Source: Clostridiales bacterium
Lineage (GTDB): Bacteria > Bacillota > Clostridia > Saccharofermentanales > Saccharofermentanaceae
DNA: 64,000 bases
Direction of reading: 5' to 3'
Assembly: GCA_017545245.1 (NCBI GenBank)
Contig: JAFWPB010000016.1
Coordinates: 210,454-274,453 of the forward strand
The notes beneath the pieces were generated by a model, which saw only the letters and a program-made list of their open reading frames with translations, was not told the DNA's origin and did not search any database. How positions within the stretch are numbered: position 1 is the first letter of the stretch; every line of letters begins with the position of its first letter. The position numbers and the translations under genes were made by a program. Below, piece after piece: positions 9,166 through 18,503 of the stretch.

Positions 9166-10719
9166 TTATCCGACAAGTTTCCCTCTCTCGATATGGATCA
9201 CTTCATCACAGCATAAAGCCAAGAGCTCAGGATCGTGAGTACTGACCAATATCGTGCTTCCTGACTTAGCCAGTTTTTTAAGCATATCTCCGACTTGCTT
9301 CATATGAGCATAATCAAGACCGGATGTCGGTTCGTCGAAAAGGAGGATCTTCGCCCCGGCTGCCATTGCCGAAGCAATGGCCACTCTTTGCTTCTGTCCA
9401 CCGGAAAGTGCCATCGGATGCTTATCTTTAAATGGGAGAAGTCCCAGCCTATCCAGGATCTCGTCACAACGCTTCTCATCGTCTTCTTCCATCGAGAGCA
9501 TCACTTCCGCTTTCACACTATCCGTAAAAAGCTGATGATTCACATCCTGCATGACCAAATAGGTTATTTTCAAACGTTCCTTGCCAGCATACTGCTTCCC
9601 GTCAACCTCAATCTTACCCGGGCAGCGCTTCTCAAGCCCGCAAACGCAACGCAAAAACGTGGATTTTCCTGTTCCGTTCCTGCCGATCACACCGACTACT
9701 TTTCCGGCAGGAAGAGTGATATTCGGAATACATAATTGCAGACCGTCACACTCGCCGGTTATTCCATTCTGTATACATTTCCGAAGGCGTCTGCCGCTGT
9801 GTTTCTTATCGTAAGAAAAGCAAAACTCGGAAAGTATCACTTTCTCCCCTATGTCAGATGCTTGAGTCAGATTTCCATTACACTTCGCTTTCTCCCTCGC
9901 AGGCATCTGTTTTGAAGTAATCTGACCCTTTTCATCTGTAAACGCATCGATGTATTTCTCTTCCAGCGAAATCGGTCGAAGCTTCAGTTCCGCCACTTCC
10001 GATTCAGAAAGAGTACGGAATTCTTCACCGCGCCACTCCTTCTTTACTGCTCCGTCAGAAAGATAAAGGACCCGGTCGATCAGGTCTTTCACATACCAGA
10101 GCCGGTGCTCTGAGATGATGATCGTCTTTCCTTCTTCTTTCCACCTGCGGATTGAATCCCGAAGATCGGAGATTGCATTCCAGTCAAGATTCGAAGATGG
10201 TTCATCAAGAAGAATGATTTCCGGAAGCAGTGCCGACACTGAGGCACAGGCGATTTTCTGCTTTTCCCCTCCTGAAAGCTCGAAAAGCGAGCGGTTCAGA
10301 AGTTTTTCGATTTTCATCTCCGAGACGGCCAAGTTTTTTCTCTTCACAATTTCCTTAGGAGAAAGTCCGATATTTTCCGGACCAAAAACGATCTCTCCAT
10401 CCGTATCCACAGAGAAGAATTGGGATCTTGGATTCTGAAAGACCGTGCCCACTACTCCGGCCAGTTTATAAAGTTCCGTCTCCCGGATATTGTTTTCCGC
10501 CACGATCACATTCCCCGTCAGATCCCCGGAATAATAATGGGGGATCAGGCCATTGATCAGGCGTAGGATCGTCGTCTTTCCACATCCTGAAGCCCCGCAG
10601 AGCAGCACGGTTTCTCCTTTAGTAAAAGAGAGAGAAACATCTGAAAGAAACCCCTCCGTGCTCCCTTTATATTTGAAAGAGACATGATCGATCTTAATGA
10701 TAGATTCTTGATTTTCCAT
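9166..10719 (-). CDS. ECF transporter duplicated ATPase (EcfA-EcfA fusion)
   Basis: 517 residues carrying two complete ABC ATPase domains. The first has Walker A 'GASGCGKTT' and signature 'LSGGEKQK'. The second has Walker A 'GRNGTGKST' and signature 'LSGGQKQR', with 'LFDEPTSGLD'. Two fused EcfA halves of this size are standard in MptD/Trep_Strep-type ECF importers. The gene is last in a three-gene unit with the EcfT (10761) and S-component (11462) genes, in the order S, T, A. It powers uptake of whatever the S component binds. Gene order and neighbours match streptococcal and clostridial clusters that pair this ECF importer with YbtP/YbtQ-like ABC genes. Confidence 0.92.
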   Translation of the reverse strand: MENQESIIKIDHVSFKYKGSTEGFLSDVSLSFTKGETVLLCGASGCGKTTILRLINGLIPHYYSGDLTGNVIVAENNIRETELYKLAGVVGTVFQNPRSQFFSVDTDGEIVFGPENIGLSPKEIVKRKNLAVSEMKIEKLLNRSLFELSGGEKQKIACASVSALLPEIILLDEPSSNLDWNAISDLRDSIRRWKEEGKTIIISEHRLWYVKDLIDRVLYLSDGAVKKEWRGEEFRTLSESEVAELKLRPISLEEKYIDAFTDEKGQITSKQMPAREKAKCNGNLTQASDIGEKVILSEFCFSYDKKHSGRRLRKCIQNGITGECDGLQLCIPNITLPAGKVVGVIGRNGTGKSTFLRCVCGLEKRCPGKIEVDGKQYAGKERLKITYLVMQDVNHQLFTDSVKAEVMLSMEEDDEKRCDEILDRLGLLPFKDKHPMALSGGQKQRVAIASAMAAGAKILLFDEPTSGLDYAHMKQVGDMLKKLAKSGSTILVSTHDPELLALCCDEVIHIERGKLVG

Positions 10720-10760
10720 TTATTTTCTGTCCATACGCGGATACATCTTCAAACATCCGC

Positions 10761-11462
10761 TCATCTGAAATATTTATAGTATACAAAGACCCCGAGCACT
10801 GCAGTAAATACCAGCATCAGAAGAATGTCCGCGGCATGAAGTTTCAGGTCTACAATACTGGTTCTTTTCACATTGCCGTCAAGGCCGCGCGTGATCGCTG
10901 CAGCCGAGAGCTCATCTCCGATATTGACACAAGAGAATAGTAGCGGGATCATGCGATATTCTACCATCTTCAGTACATTTCCACTTCCGAAAGTGATTCC
11001 TCTCATCTTCATGGCGTCTCTGATCGATCCGTATTCTTCTTTGATCGTTGGAAAGAAACGCATCACGACAGCAAGAGAGATAGCAATTCCGTTAGGAATA
11101 TGGAGTTTTTGCATCGCAGACATAAACTCATCGATCTTCGTAGTCCTCACACAGTACCAGGCGGTGATCATGGACGGCATGAACTGCACGACGATTCCGC
11201 AGTAGCCGATCAGGATAGCGGTGAATATTCCTGAAGACTCCTCAGAAAGAAAGAAAAAAGTCAATACAAGCGCCACGCCATAGAAGATCAGGAACCGTAT
11301 TGCACTCGCATATTTCTTTTCTATAAAAAGAAGCGTGATCGGCACCAACGTCATAAAAATGCGAACGCCCCATAGAAATGGCGTCGTGGCCGTCATGAGG
11401 ACGACCATCGACACCACCAGGATCATATATAGCTTTGTTCGGGGGTCCAGTGCAACATGCAT
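10761..11462 (-). CDS. ECF transporter transmembrane component EcfT (CbiQ-like)
   Basis: 233 residues from the ATG at 11462; the longer reading from 11543 would overlap the S-component gene and lacks family features. Several membrane helices, and the coupling motif 'AAAITRGLDG' (an Ala-Arg-Gly-type box that contacts the ATPase) near residue 190. The start codon overlaps the upstream stop by one base (TGATG), showing tight coupling with the S component. It provides the scaffold that links the substrate-binding subunit to the duplicated ATPase. Confidence 0.88.
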   Translation of the reverse strand: MHVALDPRTKLYMILVVSMVVLMTATTPFLWGVRIFMTLVPITLLFIEKKYASAIRFLIFYGVALVLTFFFLSEESSGIFTAILIGYCGIVVQFMPSMITAWYCVRTTKIDEFMSAMQKLHIPNGIAISLAVVMRFFPTIKEEYGSIRDAMKMRGITFGSGNVLKMVEYRMIPLLFSCVNIGDELSAAAITRGLDGNVKRTSIVDLKLHAADILLMLVFTAVLGVFVYYKYFR

Positions 11463-12052
11463 CAGACAATACCCGCCTTTTCGAAATGCTTCTTTACTAC
11501 TTTCTTGCCGATCACTGCGCCGATACAACCGAATACGAAGCAAAGGATCAGAAGAACCGCAATCGTCTTTTCATTGATAGCCCGGAAAAGATCGTCACAA
11601 TATTCCGCAGAGTAACCTCCGTCAAGAAGATCCTTTCTGTATGAGTCTGCAGTCACAATGACCGGGAAATAATTCGCACAGATCCACAGACAGAACACAC
11701 CATAGCTTATGATCGTTTTCTTAAAACTCTTATATTTTCCGGACTTGGCAATCAGATCTGCGACTACACCGGCACACACAATGAGTGGAGCGCCGAGATA
11801 TCCCATACCCAAAACAAACATGATGATTGCGATAAGTACTGACATGAGTGAGAGCATGCCGAACTTCTCCACCTTTGTGTAGAATAACATCATCGGGATC
11901 GCGCCCACCAACGGAATCATGATGACATACGATGCCACAATGTACGGATGAATGTATCCGAGCATACCGCACAAGAACTCCACCACGATCAGGATCGCTG
12001 TAAAAATGCCGACTGTTATAAAATCTTTTGCTTTCAACTTGTTACTGTTCAT
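11462..12052 (-). CDS. ECF transporter S component, MptD/Trep_Strep family
   Basis: 196 residues, about five or six membrane helices, beginning 'KAKDFITVGIFTAILIVVEF', with 'NYFPVIVTADSYRK' near residue 135 and a basic tail. This matches the family of integral membrane proteins (Trep_Strep, also called MptD) regarded as S components of ECF importers. The natural substrate is not established. The pairing with YbtPQ-like ABC genes and an AraC regulator suggests a metal-metallophore or related nutrient, which is an inference. First gene of its operon; two GTTAGC-type palindromes lie 22 and 53 bp before the start codon. Confidence 0.82.
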   Translation of the reverse strand: MNSNKLKAKDFITVGIFTAILIVVEFLCGMLGYIHPYIVASYVIMIPLVGAIPMMLFYTKVEKFGMLSLMSVLIAIIMFVLGMGYLGAPLIVCAGVVADLIAKSGKYKSFKKTIISYGVFCLWICANYFPVIVTADSYRKDLLDGGYSAEYCDDLFRAINEKTIAVLLILCFVFGCIGAVIGKKVVKKHFEKAGIV

Positions 12053-12073
12053 ATAAACCCTCTACCTTCATTA

Positions 12074-12089
12074 GTTATCATTAGCTAAC
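12074..12089. promoter_or_regulatory. GTTAGC-N4-GCTAAC operator, ECF operon, copy 2
   Basis: GTTATC-ATTA-GCTAAC, one mismatch from the consensus. It lies 22 bp before the S-component start and 31 bp (three helical turns) from copy 1. Confidence 0.65.
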
Positions 12090-12104
12090 TTGCGATCGCT
12101 AATA

Positions 12105-12120
12105 GTTAGCGTTTGCTAAC
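12105..12120. promoter_or_regulatory. GTTAGC-N4-GCTAAC operator, ECF operon, copy 1
   Basis: GTTAGC-GTTT-GCTAAC with perfect 6-bp arms, upstream of the ECF operon and downstream of the last ABC gene. Confidence 0.8.
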
Positions 12121-12208
12121 CAATAATAGAATATAAGAAGAGAAAAATCCAGTAGTAATTGAACACTTTTTTAGATTTGTTCAGTAAAATCGTCATATTT
12201 CACGAAAA

Positions 12209-13945
12209 TCATGTTCCGGATTGCAGTGTTACCATACGTGCATACATACCGTTTTCCGAAAGTAATTCATCATGACTTCCCCGCTCTATGATATTTCCAT
12301 CAGATACGACCAGTATCTGATCCGCATCTTTAATCGTCTTCAGGCGATGCGCAATGACCAGAAGTGTCTTATTCCGGCACAATTCCGATATAGCTTCCTG
12401 AATTGCCCTTTCATTGTCAGCATCTACACTGGCAGTTGCCTCATCCAGAATAACGATCGGTGCATCTTTTAATATACATCTGGCGATAGAGATACGCTGC
12501 TTCTCACCACCGGAAAGAGACGCTCCGCCCTCTCCGATCACGGTATCAAAGCCATCCGGAAGTGCCATGATGAAATCGTAGCAGCGTGCTTTTCGGGCAG
12601 CTTCGTAAACTTCCTCTTTCGAAGCATGCGGACGTGCCATCGCAATATTGTTATAGATCGTATCCTGAAAGAGATACACTCGCTGGAATACCATACTGAT
12701 ATGATCCATCAGATCTCCCATCGGCACATTCCTGATATCTTTACCGTTCACCAGGATCTTTCCTTCTCCGATATCCCAGAACCGTGCAAGAAGCGAAGCG
12801 ATCGTTGACTTACCTCCGCCGGACGGGCCGACCAGAGCGCACATTTCACCATTTTTCACCTTGAAGGAGACATGCTTGAGTACATCTTTCTCAGTATATC
12901 CGAAAGTGACATCATCATACTCGATTGCCGCCACTTTTCCATTCTCAGAAGCTGAATCCGGAAGCTTCTCTTTTCCGGTATCTGGCATTTCTTTTTCCGC
13001 AAAAAGCGCTTCGATGCGGTCCAGACTGGCAGAAGTAACTGTGAGACGTGCCATCTGGGAATAATAACTTTTGACCGCACTGAAAAGGTCAAAGAGAAAT
13101 TGTGCCATGCCGACCATATACACATTCGAGATCATTCCATTATGAAAAAGATAAGCACATGCAATAAGCACAAGCGAAGTACCGATTCCATAAGTAAGAT
13201 GCAGAGCTCTTGACCAGGGAGTGTAATCCACTTCAAATGCGATGCTCTCCTGACAGTTTTTCTCAAACTCATCCGTTAGTTTCTTTGAGTTTTCTCCCAG
13301 AAGATTATAGGCCTTAATGATTCCCATTCCTTCTGCAAAATCCAGCACTTCGTTGGTCAATGATTCGCTATACTCCTGCTTCTTGCGGGAATGCTCCATA
13401 GTATGACGGAGCATAAGATTTCCGACAACAAAGAAAACCAGCACAACAAACAGAGACAAAAGCCCCAGCCGTATGTCCATATAGAACATCATGAGGATCA
13501 TCAGCGCCTGGGAAATAATGAAGGAGACCAATTCCGAAAGGACACCCATGCAGTTTTCTTCTATAAAGACCATATCGGTGGATAAGATCGAACTGATCTT
13601 ACCTATATTTCCTTCGGTGAAATACCCCATCGGGAGTTTTCTCAGATGGTCACCCAAACGGATACGCATATTCGCAAATACTTTATACCCAGCCGATGAC
13701 TGAAGGATATTCGTCAGATGTTCGAATCCTGCCTGAAGGAGCACACTTGCAGCAAGAATGATACCGAAGATCAGGCAGGTCTTCTTATCCATGGTTCCTT
13801 CCATAAAATACTTGATCATCAGGAAACTCAGCATCAGCGGCATTTTCATCAGGCACCCTTTGAAAAAGGATGTTATATAGGATGCCCGGATCGATTTTTT
13901 ATACTTTCCCGTCATACGGATCAGTCGATGCATGATCTTGATCAT
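12209..13945 (-). CDS. ABC transporter, fused membrane and ATPase domains (pair 1, second gene)
   Basis: 578 residues. Six membrane helices (about 20-300), then an ATPase with Walker A 'GPSGGGKST' and signature 'SLSGGEKQR', Walker B 'VILDEATASVD' and H-loop 'IAHRL'. Exporter-fold half transporter of the YbtQ/IrtB type; forms a heterodimer with the gene just upstream, to which it is joined by an ATGA overlap. In Yersinia and mycobacteria such pairs import iron-loaded siderophores despite their exporter fold. Substrate direction here is inferred only from context. Start: ATG at 13945 after AGGAGG; the longer frame to 13999 overlaps the previous gene. Confidence 0.88.
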   Translation of the reverse strand: MIKIMHRLIRMTGKYKKSIRASYITSFFKGCLMKMPLMLSFLMIKYFMEGTMDKKTCLIFGIILAASVLLQAGFEHLTNILQSSAGYKVFANMRIRLGDHLRKLPMGYFTEGNIGKISSILSTDMVFIEENCMGVLSELVSFIISQALMILMMFYMDIRLGLLSLFVVLVFFVVGNLMLRHTMEHSRKKQEYSESLTNEVLDFAEGMGIIKAYNLLGENSKKLTDEFEKNCQESIAFEVDYTPWSRALHLTYGIGTSLVLIACAYLFHNGMISNVYMVGMAQFLFDLFSAVKSYYSQMARLTVTSASLDRIEALFAEKEMPDTGKEKLPDSASENGKVAAIEYDDVTFGYTEKDVLKHVSFKVKNGEMCALVGPSGGGKSTIASLLARFWDIGEGKILVNGKDIRNVPMGDLMDHISMVFQRVYLFQDTIYNNIAMARPHASKEEVYEAARKARCYDFIMALPDGFDTVIGEGGASLSGGEKQRISIARCILKDAPIVILDEATASVDADNERAIQEAISELCRNKTLLVIAHRLKTIKDADQILVVSDGNIIERGSHDELLSENGMYARMVTLQSGT

Positions 13946-15684
13946 ACGTTCTTTTCCTCCTTGATTCTCCAAGTGCTGGCGCTCACCGAGGCGTCCCACA
14001 GATTTTTATACTCAGGACATGAGAGCAGAAGCGCTTCGTGGCGATCCGACGCAATACATTCACCATCTTTCATTACACATATCGTATCGGCGTTCCTGAT
14101 CGTAGATAAACGATGAGCAATGACCAGAACCGTTTTGTTCTTCATGATCTCATCGATCGCCCGATTCATCTTTTCTTCGTTTTCCGGATCCATAAATGCC
14201 GTAGCCTCATCCAGCACGATGATCGGAGCATTTTTCAAAATCGCTCGCGCAAGTGAGATCCTCTGTCGTTCTCCTCCGGACAACTGCTTTCCTCCATCTC
14301 CGGCAAGAGTCTCAATACCATTTGGAAGTCTTTCCAGAAATTCATCACACTGCGCCCGTGATGCGGCTTCAAGCACTTCTTCCTTGGTAGCTTCTGGATT
14401 TCCGATATGGATATTCTCATATAGAGAAGTATTGAAAAGAAACTGCTCCTGAGAAACAAATGCAACCTGATCATTCAGTGCACGGAGCGACATATCCGTA
14501 ATATCCTGTCCGCCGATCGAGATATGTCCCGAAGAAAGATCGTAGTAATGGACCAGAAGTTTTGCCAGTGTGGATTTACCGGACCCGGATTCACCAACCA
14601 GCGCGGTGGTCGTTCCCTGTTTTAATGTAAGAGAAACACCATGGAGCACTTCTTTCTCGTCATATCCGAAGTGTATGTCTTCAAAGGTTACATCGGAATT
14701 ATTCCCGGTAAAATCCGATGTTCCTTCCTTAAGCGGCGGAAATTCCATCATCTTTTCCAGAGCATCGATCTTAAAGTTCAGCTGAGGAAACTTTCCCGCG
14801 AAGTTCAGTGCTTTTAGCACGGAAGGACCCACCGCAAACGACATGCAGATGACCAGGACCAGTTTATCCAGTGCGATCACCTCGTTGATGACCAGGAGAG
14901 ATCCGACAGGCAGTATCAGAAGTGCCAGACACGGCAATACACTTGCATAGATCGCCATCCACGGCCAGCAGACTTTGTACCAGGCAAGCGTAAAGTCTCT
15001 GTAGCTTCTAACGACTTCTCCGAACCGCTTATAGGAGTCACCGTCCTTATTAAACACTTTCACGACTTCCATTCCATTGACGTATTCGATGATCGTGTTG
15101 TTCATCTTCGTCGCGGATGCATAATAGTCGTTCATTTTCGACATGCCGGCTTTCATCATCATGCTCATGGCAATCATTCCGACTATAAGTGGTACCAGAG
15201 ACAGCAGTCCTAATCTCCAATCCGCGACAAACATCAAAACCAGTATCAGAACCGGTATTGCCACATTCGCAATGCCTTCCGGGATTGCATGAGCCAACAG
15301 AAGTTCGATCTGATCGATATCATCTGTAAACACTTTCTTGATCCGTCCGGTCCCCATATCCTGGATATGGCCGAGAGGCTGTTTTTCCAGTTTTCCTTGA
15401 AGAGATACACGAAGATTTTTCAGCGTGTGATAGGCACTGTAATGCGAAAATGACAGGCCCTGCGTGTATAACACCGCGAAGAGGATCTTACAGACAGCAA
15501 CTGCCGCCACCCGGTATAGAATATAGGAAGTACTGACGGATTCCCCACGGATCAGTGGAGAAATGATCTGAAACACAAAAAAATACGGAAGTACATTCGC
15601 AATGATACCCAGACTCATACAGATCACGGCCCAGATTGTGTACTTCTTGTATTTCCCGATATAGGGAGCAACTTTCTTAAACAT
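13942..15684 (-). CDS. ABC transporter, fused membrane and ATPase domains (pair 1, first gene)
   Basis: 580 residues. Membrane domain about 10-300; ATPase with Walker A 'GESGSGKST', signature 'QLSGGERQR', Walker B 'IIVLDEATAFMD' and H-loop 'IAHRL'. YbtP/IrtA-type half transporter. Start at ATG 15684, preceded by AAAGGA; the upstream in-frame ATG (15714) lies inside the large palindrome and is unlikely. First gene of a two-gene unit with its own TATAAT box and operator, directly after the AraC gene. Confidence 0.88.
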   Translation of the reverse strand: MFKKVAPYIGKYKKYTIWAVICMSLGIIANVLPYFFVFQIISPLIRGESVSTSYILYRVAAVAVCKILFAVLYTQGLSFSHYSAYHTLKNLRVSLQGKLEKQPLGHIQDMGTGRIKKVFTDDIDQIELLLAHAIPEGIANVAIPVLILVLMFVADWRLGLLSLVPLIVGMIAMSMMMKAGMSKMNDYYASATKMNNTIIEYVNGMEVVKVFNKDGDSYKRFGEVVRSYRDFTLAWYKVCWPWMAIYASVLPCLALLILPVGSLLVINEVIALDKLVLVICMSFAVGPSVLKALNFAGKFPQLNFKIDALEKMMEFPPLKEGTSDFTGNNSDVTFEDIHFGYDEKEVLHGVSLTLKQGTTTALVGESGSGKSTLAKLLVHYYDLSSGHISIGGQDITDMSLRALNDQVAFVSQEQFLFNTSLYENIHIGNPEATKEEVLEAASRAQCDEFLERLPNGIETLAGDGGKQLSGGERQRISLARAILKNAPIIVLDEATAFMDPENEEKMNRAIDEIMKNKTVLVIAHRLSTIRNADTICVMKDGECIASDRHEALLLSCPEYKNLWDASVSASTWRIKEEKNV

Positions 15685-15706
15685 AAGCTCGTCCTTTCCA
15701 AAAAGA

Positions 15707-15746
15707 TAATCCACATAGTTAGCATTTGCTAACTATGTGGATTATA
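15707..15746 (-). promoter_or_regulatory. 38-bp palindromic operator with TATAAT box before ABC pair 1
   Basis: Bases 15707-15744 form a near-perfect 38-bp inverted repeat centred on GTTAGC-ATTT-GCTAAC (15718-15733), with arms extending 11 bp further on each side. On the minus strand TATAAT lies at 15741-15746, so the palindrome covers the end of the -10 box, the start site and the early leader. The -35 is weak. The RNA would begin with a stable hairpin just before the ribosome-binding site. Confidence 0.8.
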
Positions 15747-15772
15747 CTCGTTTCACTATCCGATTCCACCAT

Positions 15773-16765
15773 TTACAAATCGTTTTCTAACACTTTTCGC
15801 TCACGGTATTCTTTGGGACTCATTCCGAACCGTTCCCGGAAAGACTTGGAGAAATAACTCATATTGTTATACCCTGCACGTATTGCGGCTTCAGAAACAT
15901 TCATCCGGGTCTCGCAAAGAAGAGATGCCGCATACTCCAGCCGCATCTCCTGCACGTATGCATGCAGGGATGTATCATACATCATCCGGAACAAACGGTT
16001 GAGCTTACTAAGACTCATGGCCAGGGACTTTGCGATATTGGGCGCGCTGTAGTCATCGTACGGGACCAGCTGGATCTTCTCTCGGAGATGCTCGACCGAA
16101 AGACGGTCCTGAGGATCGATATATACTTCCTTTTTCACGTTTGCACTCTCTCCATTAACAATACCGAAAAGCACCTGTGCCGTCAGTTCGATCATTTTTG
16201 TCTCCAGATAGACATCTTTAAACTCCGCATAGCGGTCGGCACTGTCGATCTCAGATAGGATCCTGGACATCTCCGGCGTAATACGTGTTTTCATTACCCG
16301 AGCAAAAACCAGCTTCTCGATCCGATCGCTCTCTCCCTTCGGAAAAAGCATATGAAGAAGTTCGGAAAAGCGCGATGTTTTCATCTGCAGGCTACGGAAC
16401 TGATAATGCCGTCCGCTGGGGTAAAACATAGAGGTGCCGATGTTATCATTCCTGTAGATACACACCTCCCCCCGTTTCATGATCACCTTCTGAAAACGTG
16501 GCGAGGCGGGATCCTCTCCCACCTGCCACTCGATATCCTGATTAAGATTGAATATGATCTGCACTTCATCCATCCCTGCATTATCACATTTCTTTGCGTC
16601 CGTATCCTTGGTAAAGGACAGATCCCAGCGGTAGTACAGGACATCATTCCTGGACTTTTCCTTTCGGATCTTCGCCGTGCCGATCTCCTCAGGAAACCCG
16701 GCTGCGCCATCCATATACTGATACAGTTCTTCCGTGCTGATCATGTTTTTTCTTTCTTTACTCAT
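15773..16765 (-). CDS. AraC-family transcriptional regulator (YbtA-like position)
   Basis: 330 residues. An N-terminal sensing region without recognisable catalytic motifs, and a C-terminal double helix-turn-helix of AraC type (about residues 230-325: 'APNIAKSLAMSLSKLNRLFRM', 'NVSEAAIRAGYNNMSYFSKSFRERFGMSPKEYRE'). The start overlaps the stop of the upstream ABC gene (TAATG), so it belongs to the operon of ABC pair 2. AraC regulators next to YbtPQ-like pairs often sense the imported siderophore and activate uptake genes; that role is inferred here. Confidence 0.88.
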   Translation of the reverse strand: MSKERKNMISTEELYQYMDGAAGFPEEIGTAKIRKEKSRNDVLYYRWDLSFTKDTDAKKCDNAGMDEVQIIFNLNQDIEWQVGEDPASPRFQKVIMKRGEVCIYRNDNIGTSMFYPSGRHYQFRSLQMKTSRFSELLHMLFPKGESDRIEKLVFARVMKTRITPEMSRILSEIDSADRYAEFKDVYLETKMIELTAQVLFGIVNGESANVKKEVYIDPQDRLSVEHLREKIQLVPYDDYSAPNIAKSLAMSLSKLNRLFRMMYDTSLHAYVQEMRLEYAASLLCETRMNVSEAAIRAGYNNMSYFSKSFRERFGMSPKEYRERKVLENDL

Positions 16766-18501
16766 TACTCCATCTTCCAGTTCTGTGAAAGCATCTGCTG
16801 CTCTGTCATATGACGGTAGAGACTGTCTTTTCCCATCAATTCCGAAGGGGTTCCTTCTTCTGCGACGACACCGTCCTTCAGCACAACGATATGATCCGCA
16901 TTAGCGATCGTACGCATACGGTGGGCGATAATCATTACGGTTTTATTTCTGATCAGGCGGGAAAGCGCTTCCTGGATCACTGTCTCATTTTCAGCATCGA
17001 GAGAGGCTGTCGCTTCATCGAGAAGAATGATCGGTGCATCCTTCAGAAAAGCTCTTGCGATAGAGATACGCTGACGTTCTCCTCCGGAAAGTTCACTTCC
17101 GTTTTCTCCGATCCTTGTGTTGTATCCTTCCGGAAGGAGCGATACGAACTCTTCACAGTTGGCTAATCTCGCCGCTTCCTTTACTTCATCATCAGTAGCT
17201 CCTGCCTTACCGATGCGGATATTCTCCAATACACTGTTATTGAACAGCGTGACATCCTGGAACACAATGGAATACTTCTGCAAAAGAGTCTCCGGATCAA
17301 TACCGGAAATATCCGTGCCTCCCAATGTGATCTTACCTTCCGTCGGATCCCAGAAACGGGCTGCCAGTCGGGAGATCGTCGTTTTTCCTCCACCGGAAGG
17401 ACCGATCAATGCAGTCACCTCGCCCTGCTTAGCTGTAAAGCTTACATCCTTCAGGACCGTAGTATCATCCGAATACTGAAAACCTACATGATCGAAAGTA
17501 ATATCATATCCGGTGTTCGACAGGTGATCCGTTCCAGTCTGGATCTTATGTGAAAGCACTTCATCCAGACGTTCACTCTGGATTCCGATGGAAATGATCG
17601 CAGCGAAATTCTGTAGTGTGATCTGCATCGGATCGTAAAGCCGCGAAACCAGCATAAGGAACATAAAGAAGGTAAGTATCGATATACTTCCATCAGCAAA
17701 CAGAGCTCCTCCAACCAGAGCCGTCGTTCCGATACCGAGTTTCAGGATAATGGCTGCGGAATTGACATATACGGCCATTTTCAGTTCAGTGAAAAGAGCC
17801 ATTTTTTCCACTTTCCGGATCTTGTTCTCCAGGCCGTCCATATATTTTCCCTCCGCATTATTCGCGCGCAGGTCACGGATCGATTCCAGGCACTCCTGGA
17901 TCCCATCTGCCATATCCATTTTGATCGCTGTATTTTTCCGAATAGCTCTTTTTTCTGCACCGGAGCAACTGAGCACGATCAGGAACGCTATCGGGATCAC
18001 CCAGAAACTGGCAAGTGCCATACGCCAATCAAAGAAGAAGAAGAGACTGATTCCGACCAGACTTGTAGAAATGAGTGCGCCGATCAGTTCAGGGATCCAG
18101 TGACTGGAAGCTGTTTCGATCGATGCACAGTCTCCCATGATATTGGTAGTAAGATCCGCAATATTCTTTTTTCCGAAATACGATAGCGGCAATTTACGGA
18201 GCTTCTCGGCAAGAGCCGTTCTTCGTACTCCGCTTTCCCGATATGTAGATAAGAATGTGGCATTATACTGAAGATAATTCGTAAAAGCGATCAGCGCGAG
18301 AATAACAGCGCTGGCTATCAAATAGATCCCCAGACGGTCACGGGAAAGATTATCTTCCAGAAGATCCTTAATAAGCATATAAAGCACACCCGAAGGCATC
18401 ATCAGGCAGATATTGGTCAGCGCACAGAAAAAGCATGCTTTCACCATATCTTTAGCGCCTTGTTCTGAAAGCGCATATTTATGCATAAGTTTCTTTATCA
18501 T
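16765..18501 (-). CDS. ABC transporter, fused membrane and ATPase domains (pair 2, second gene)
   Basis: 578 residues from ATG 18501. Membrane domain about 20-300. ATPase with Walker A 'GPSGGGKTT', signature 'ELSGGERQR', Walker B 'IILLDEATASLD', H-loop 'IAHRM'. YbtQ-type half transporter. It starts 2 bp after the stop of its partner gene and is coupled to the AraC gene downstream. Together with its partner it should form a heterodimeric transporter with exporter fold; substrate unknown. Confidence 0.88.
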   Translation of the reverse strand: MIKKLMHKYALSEQGAKDMVKACFFCALTNICLMMPSGVLYMLIKDLLEDNLSRDRLGIYLIASAVILALIAFTNYLQYNATFLSTYRESGVRRTALAEKLRKLPLSYFGKKNIADLTTNIMGDCASIETASSHWIPELIGALISTSLVGISLFFFFDWRMALASFWVIPIAFLIVLSCSGAEKRAIRKNTAIKMDMADGIQECLESIRDLRANNAEGKYMDGLENKIRKVEKMALFTELKMAVYVNSAAIILKLGIGTTALVGGALFADGSISILTFFMFLMLVSRLYDPMQITLQNFAAIISIGIQSERLDEVLSHKIQTGTDHLSNTGYDITFDHVGFQYSDDTTVLKDVSFTAKQGEVTALIGPSGGGKTTISRLAARFWDPTEGKITLGGTDISGIDPETLLQKYSIVFQDVTLFNNSVLENIRIGKAGATDDEVKEAARLANCEEFVSLLPEGYNTRIGENGSELSGGERQRISIARAFLKDAPIILLDEATASLDAENETVIQEALSRLIRNKTVMIIAHRMRTIANADHIVVLKDGVVAEEGTPSELMGKDSLYRHMTEQQMLSQNWKME

Positions 18502-18503
18502 TA

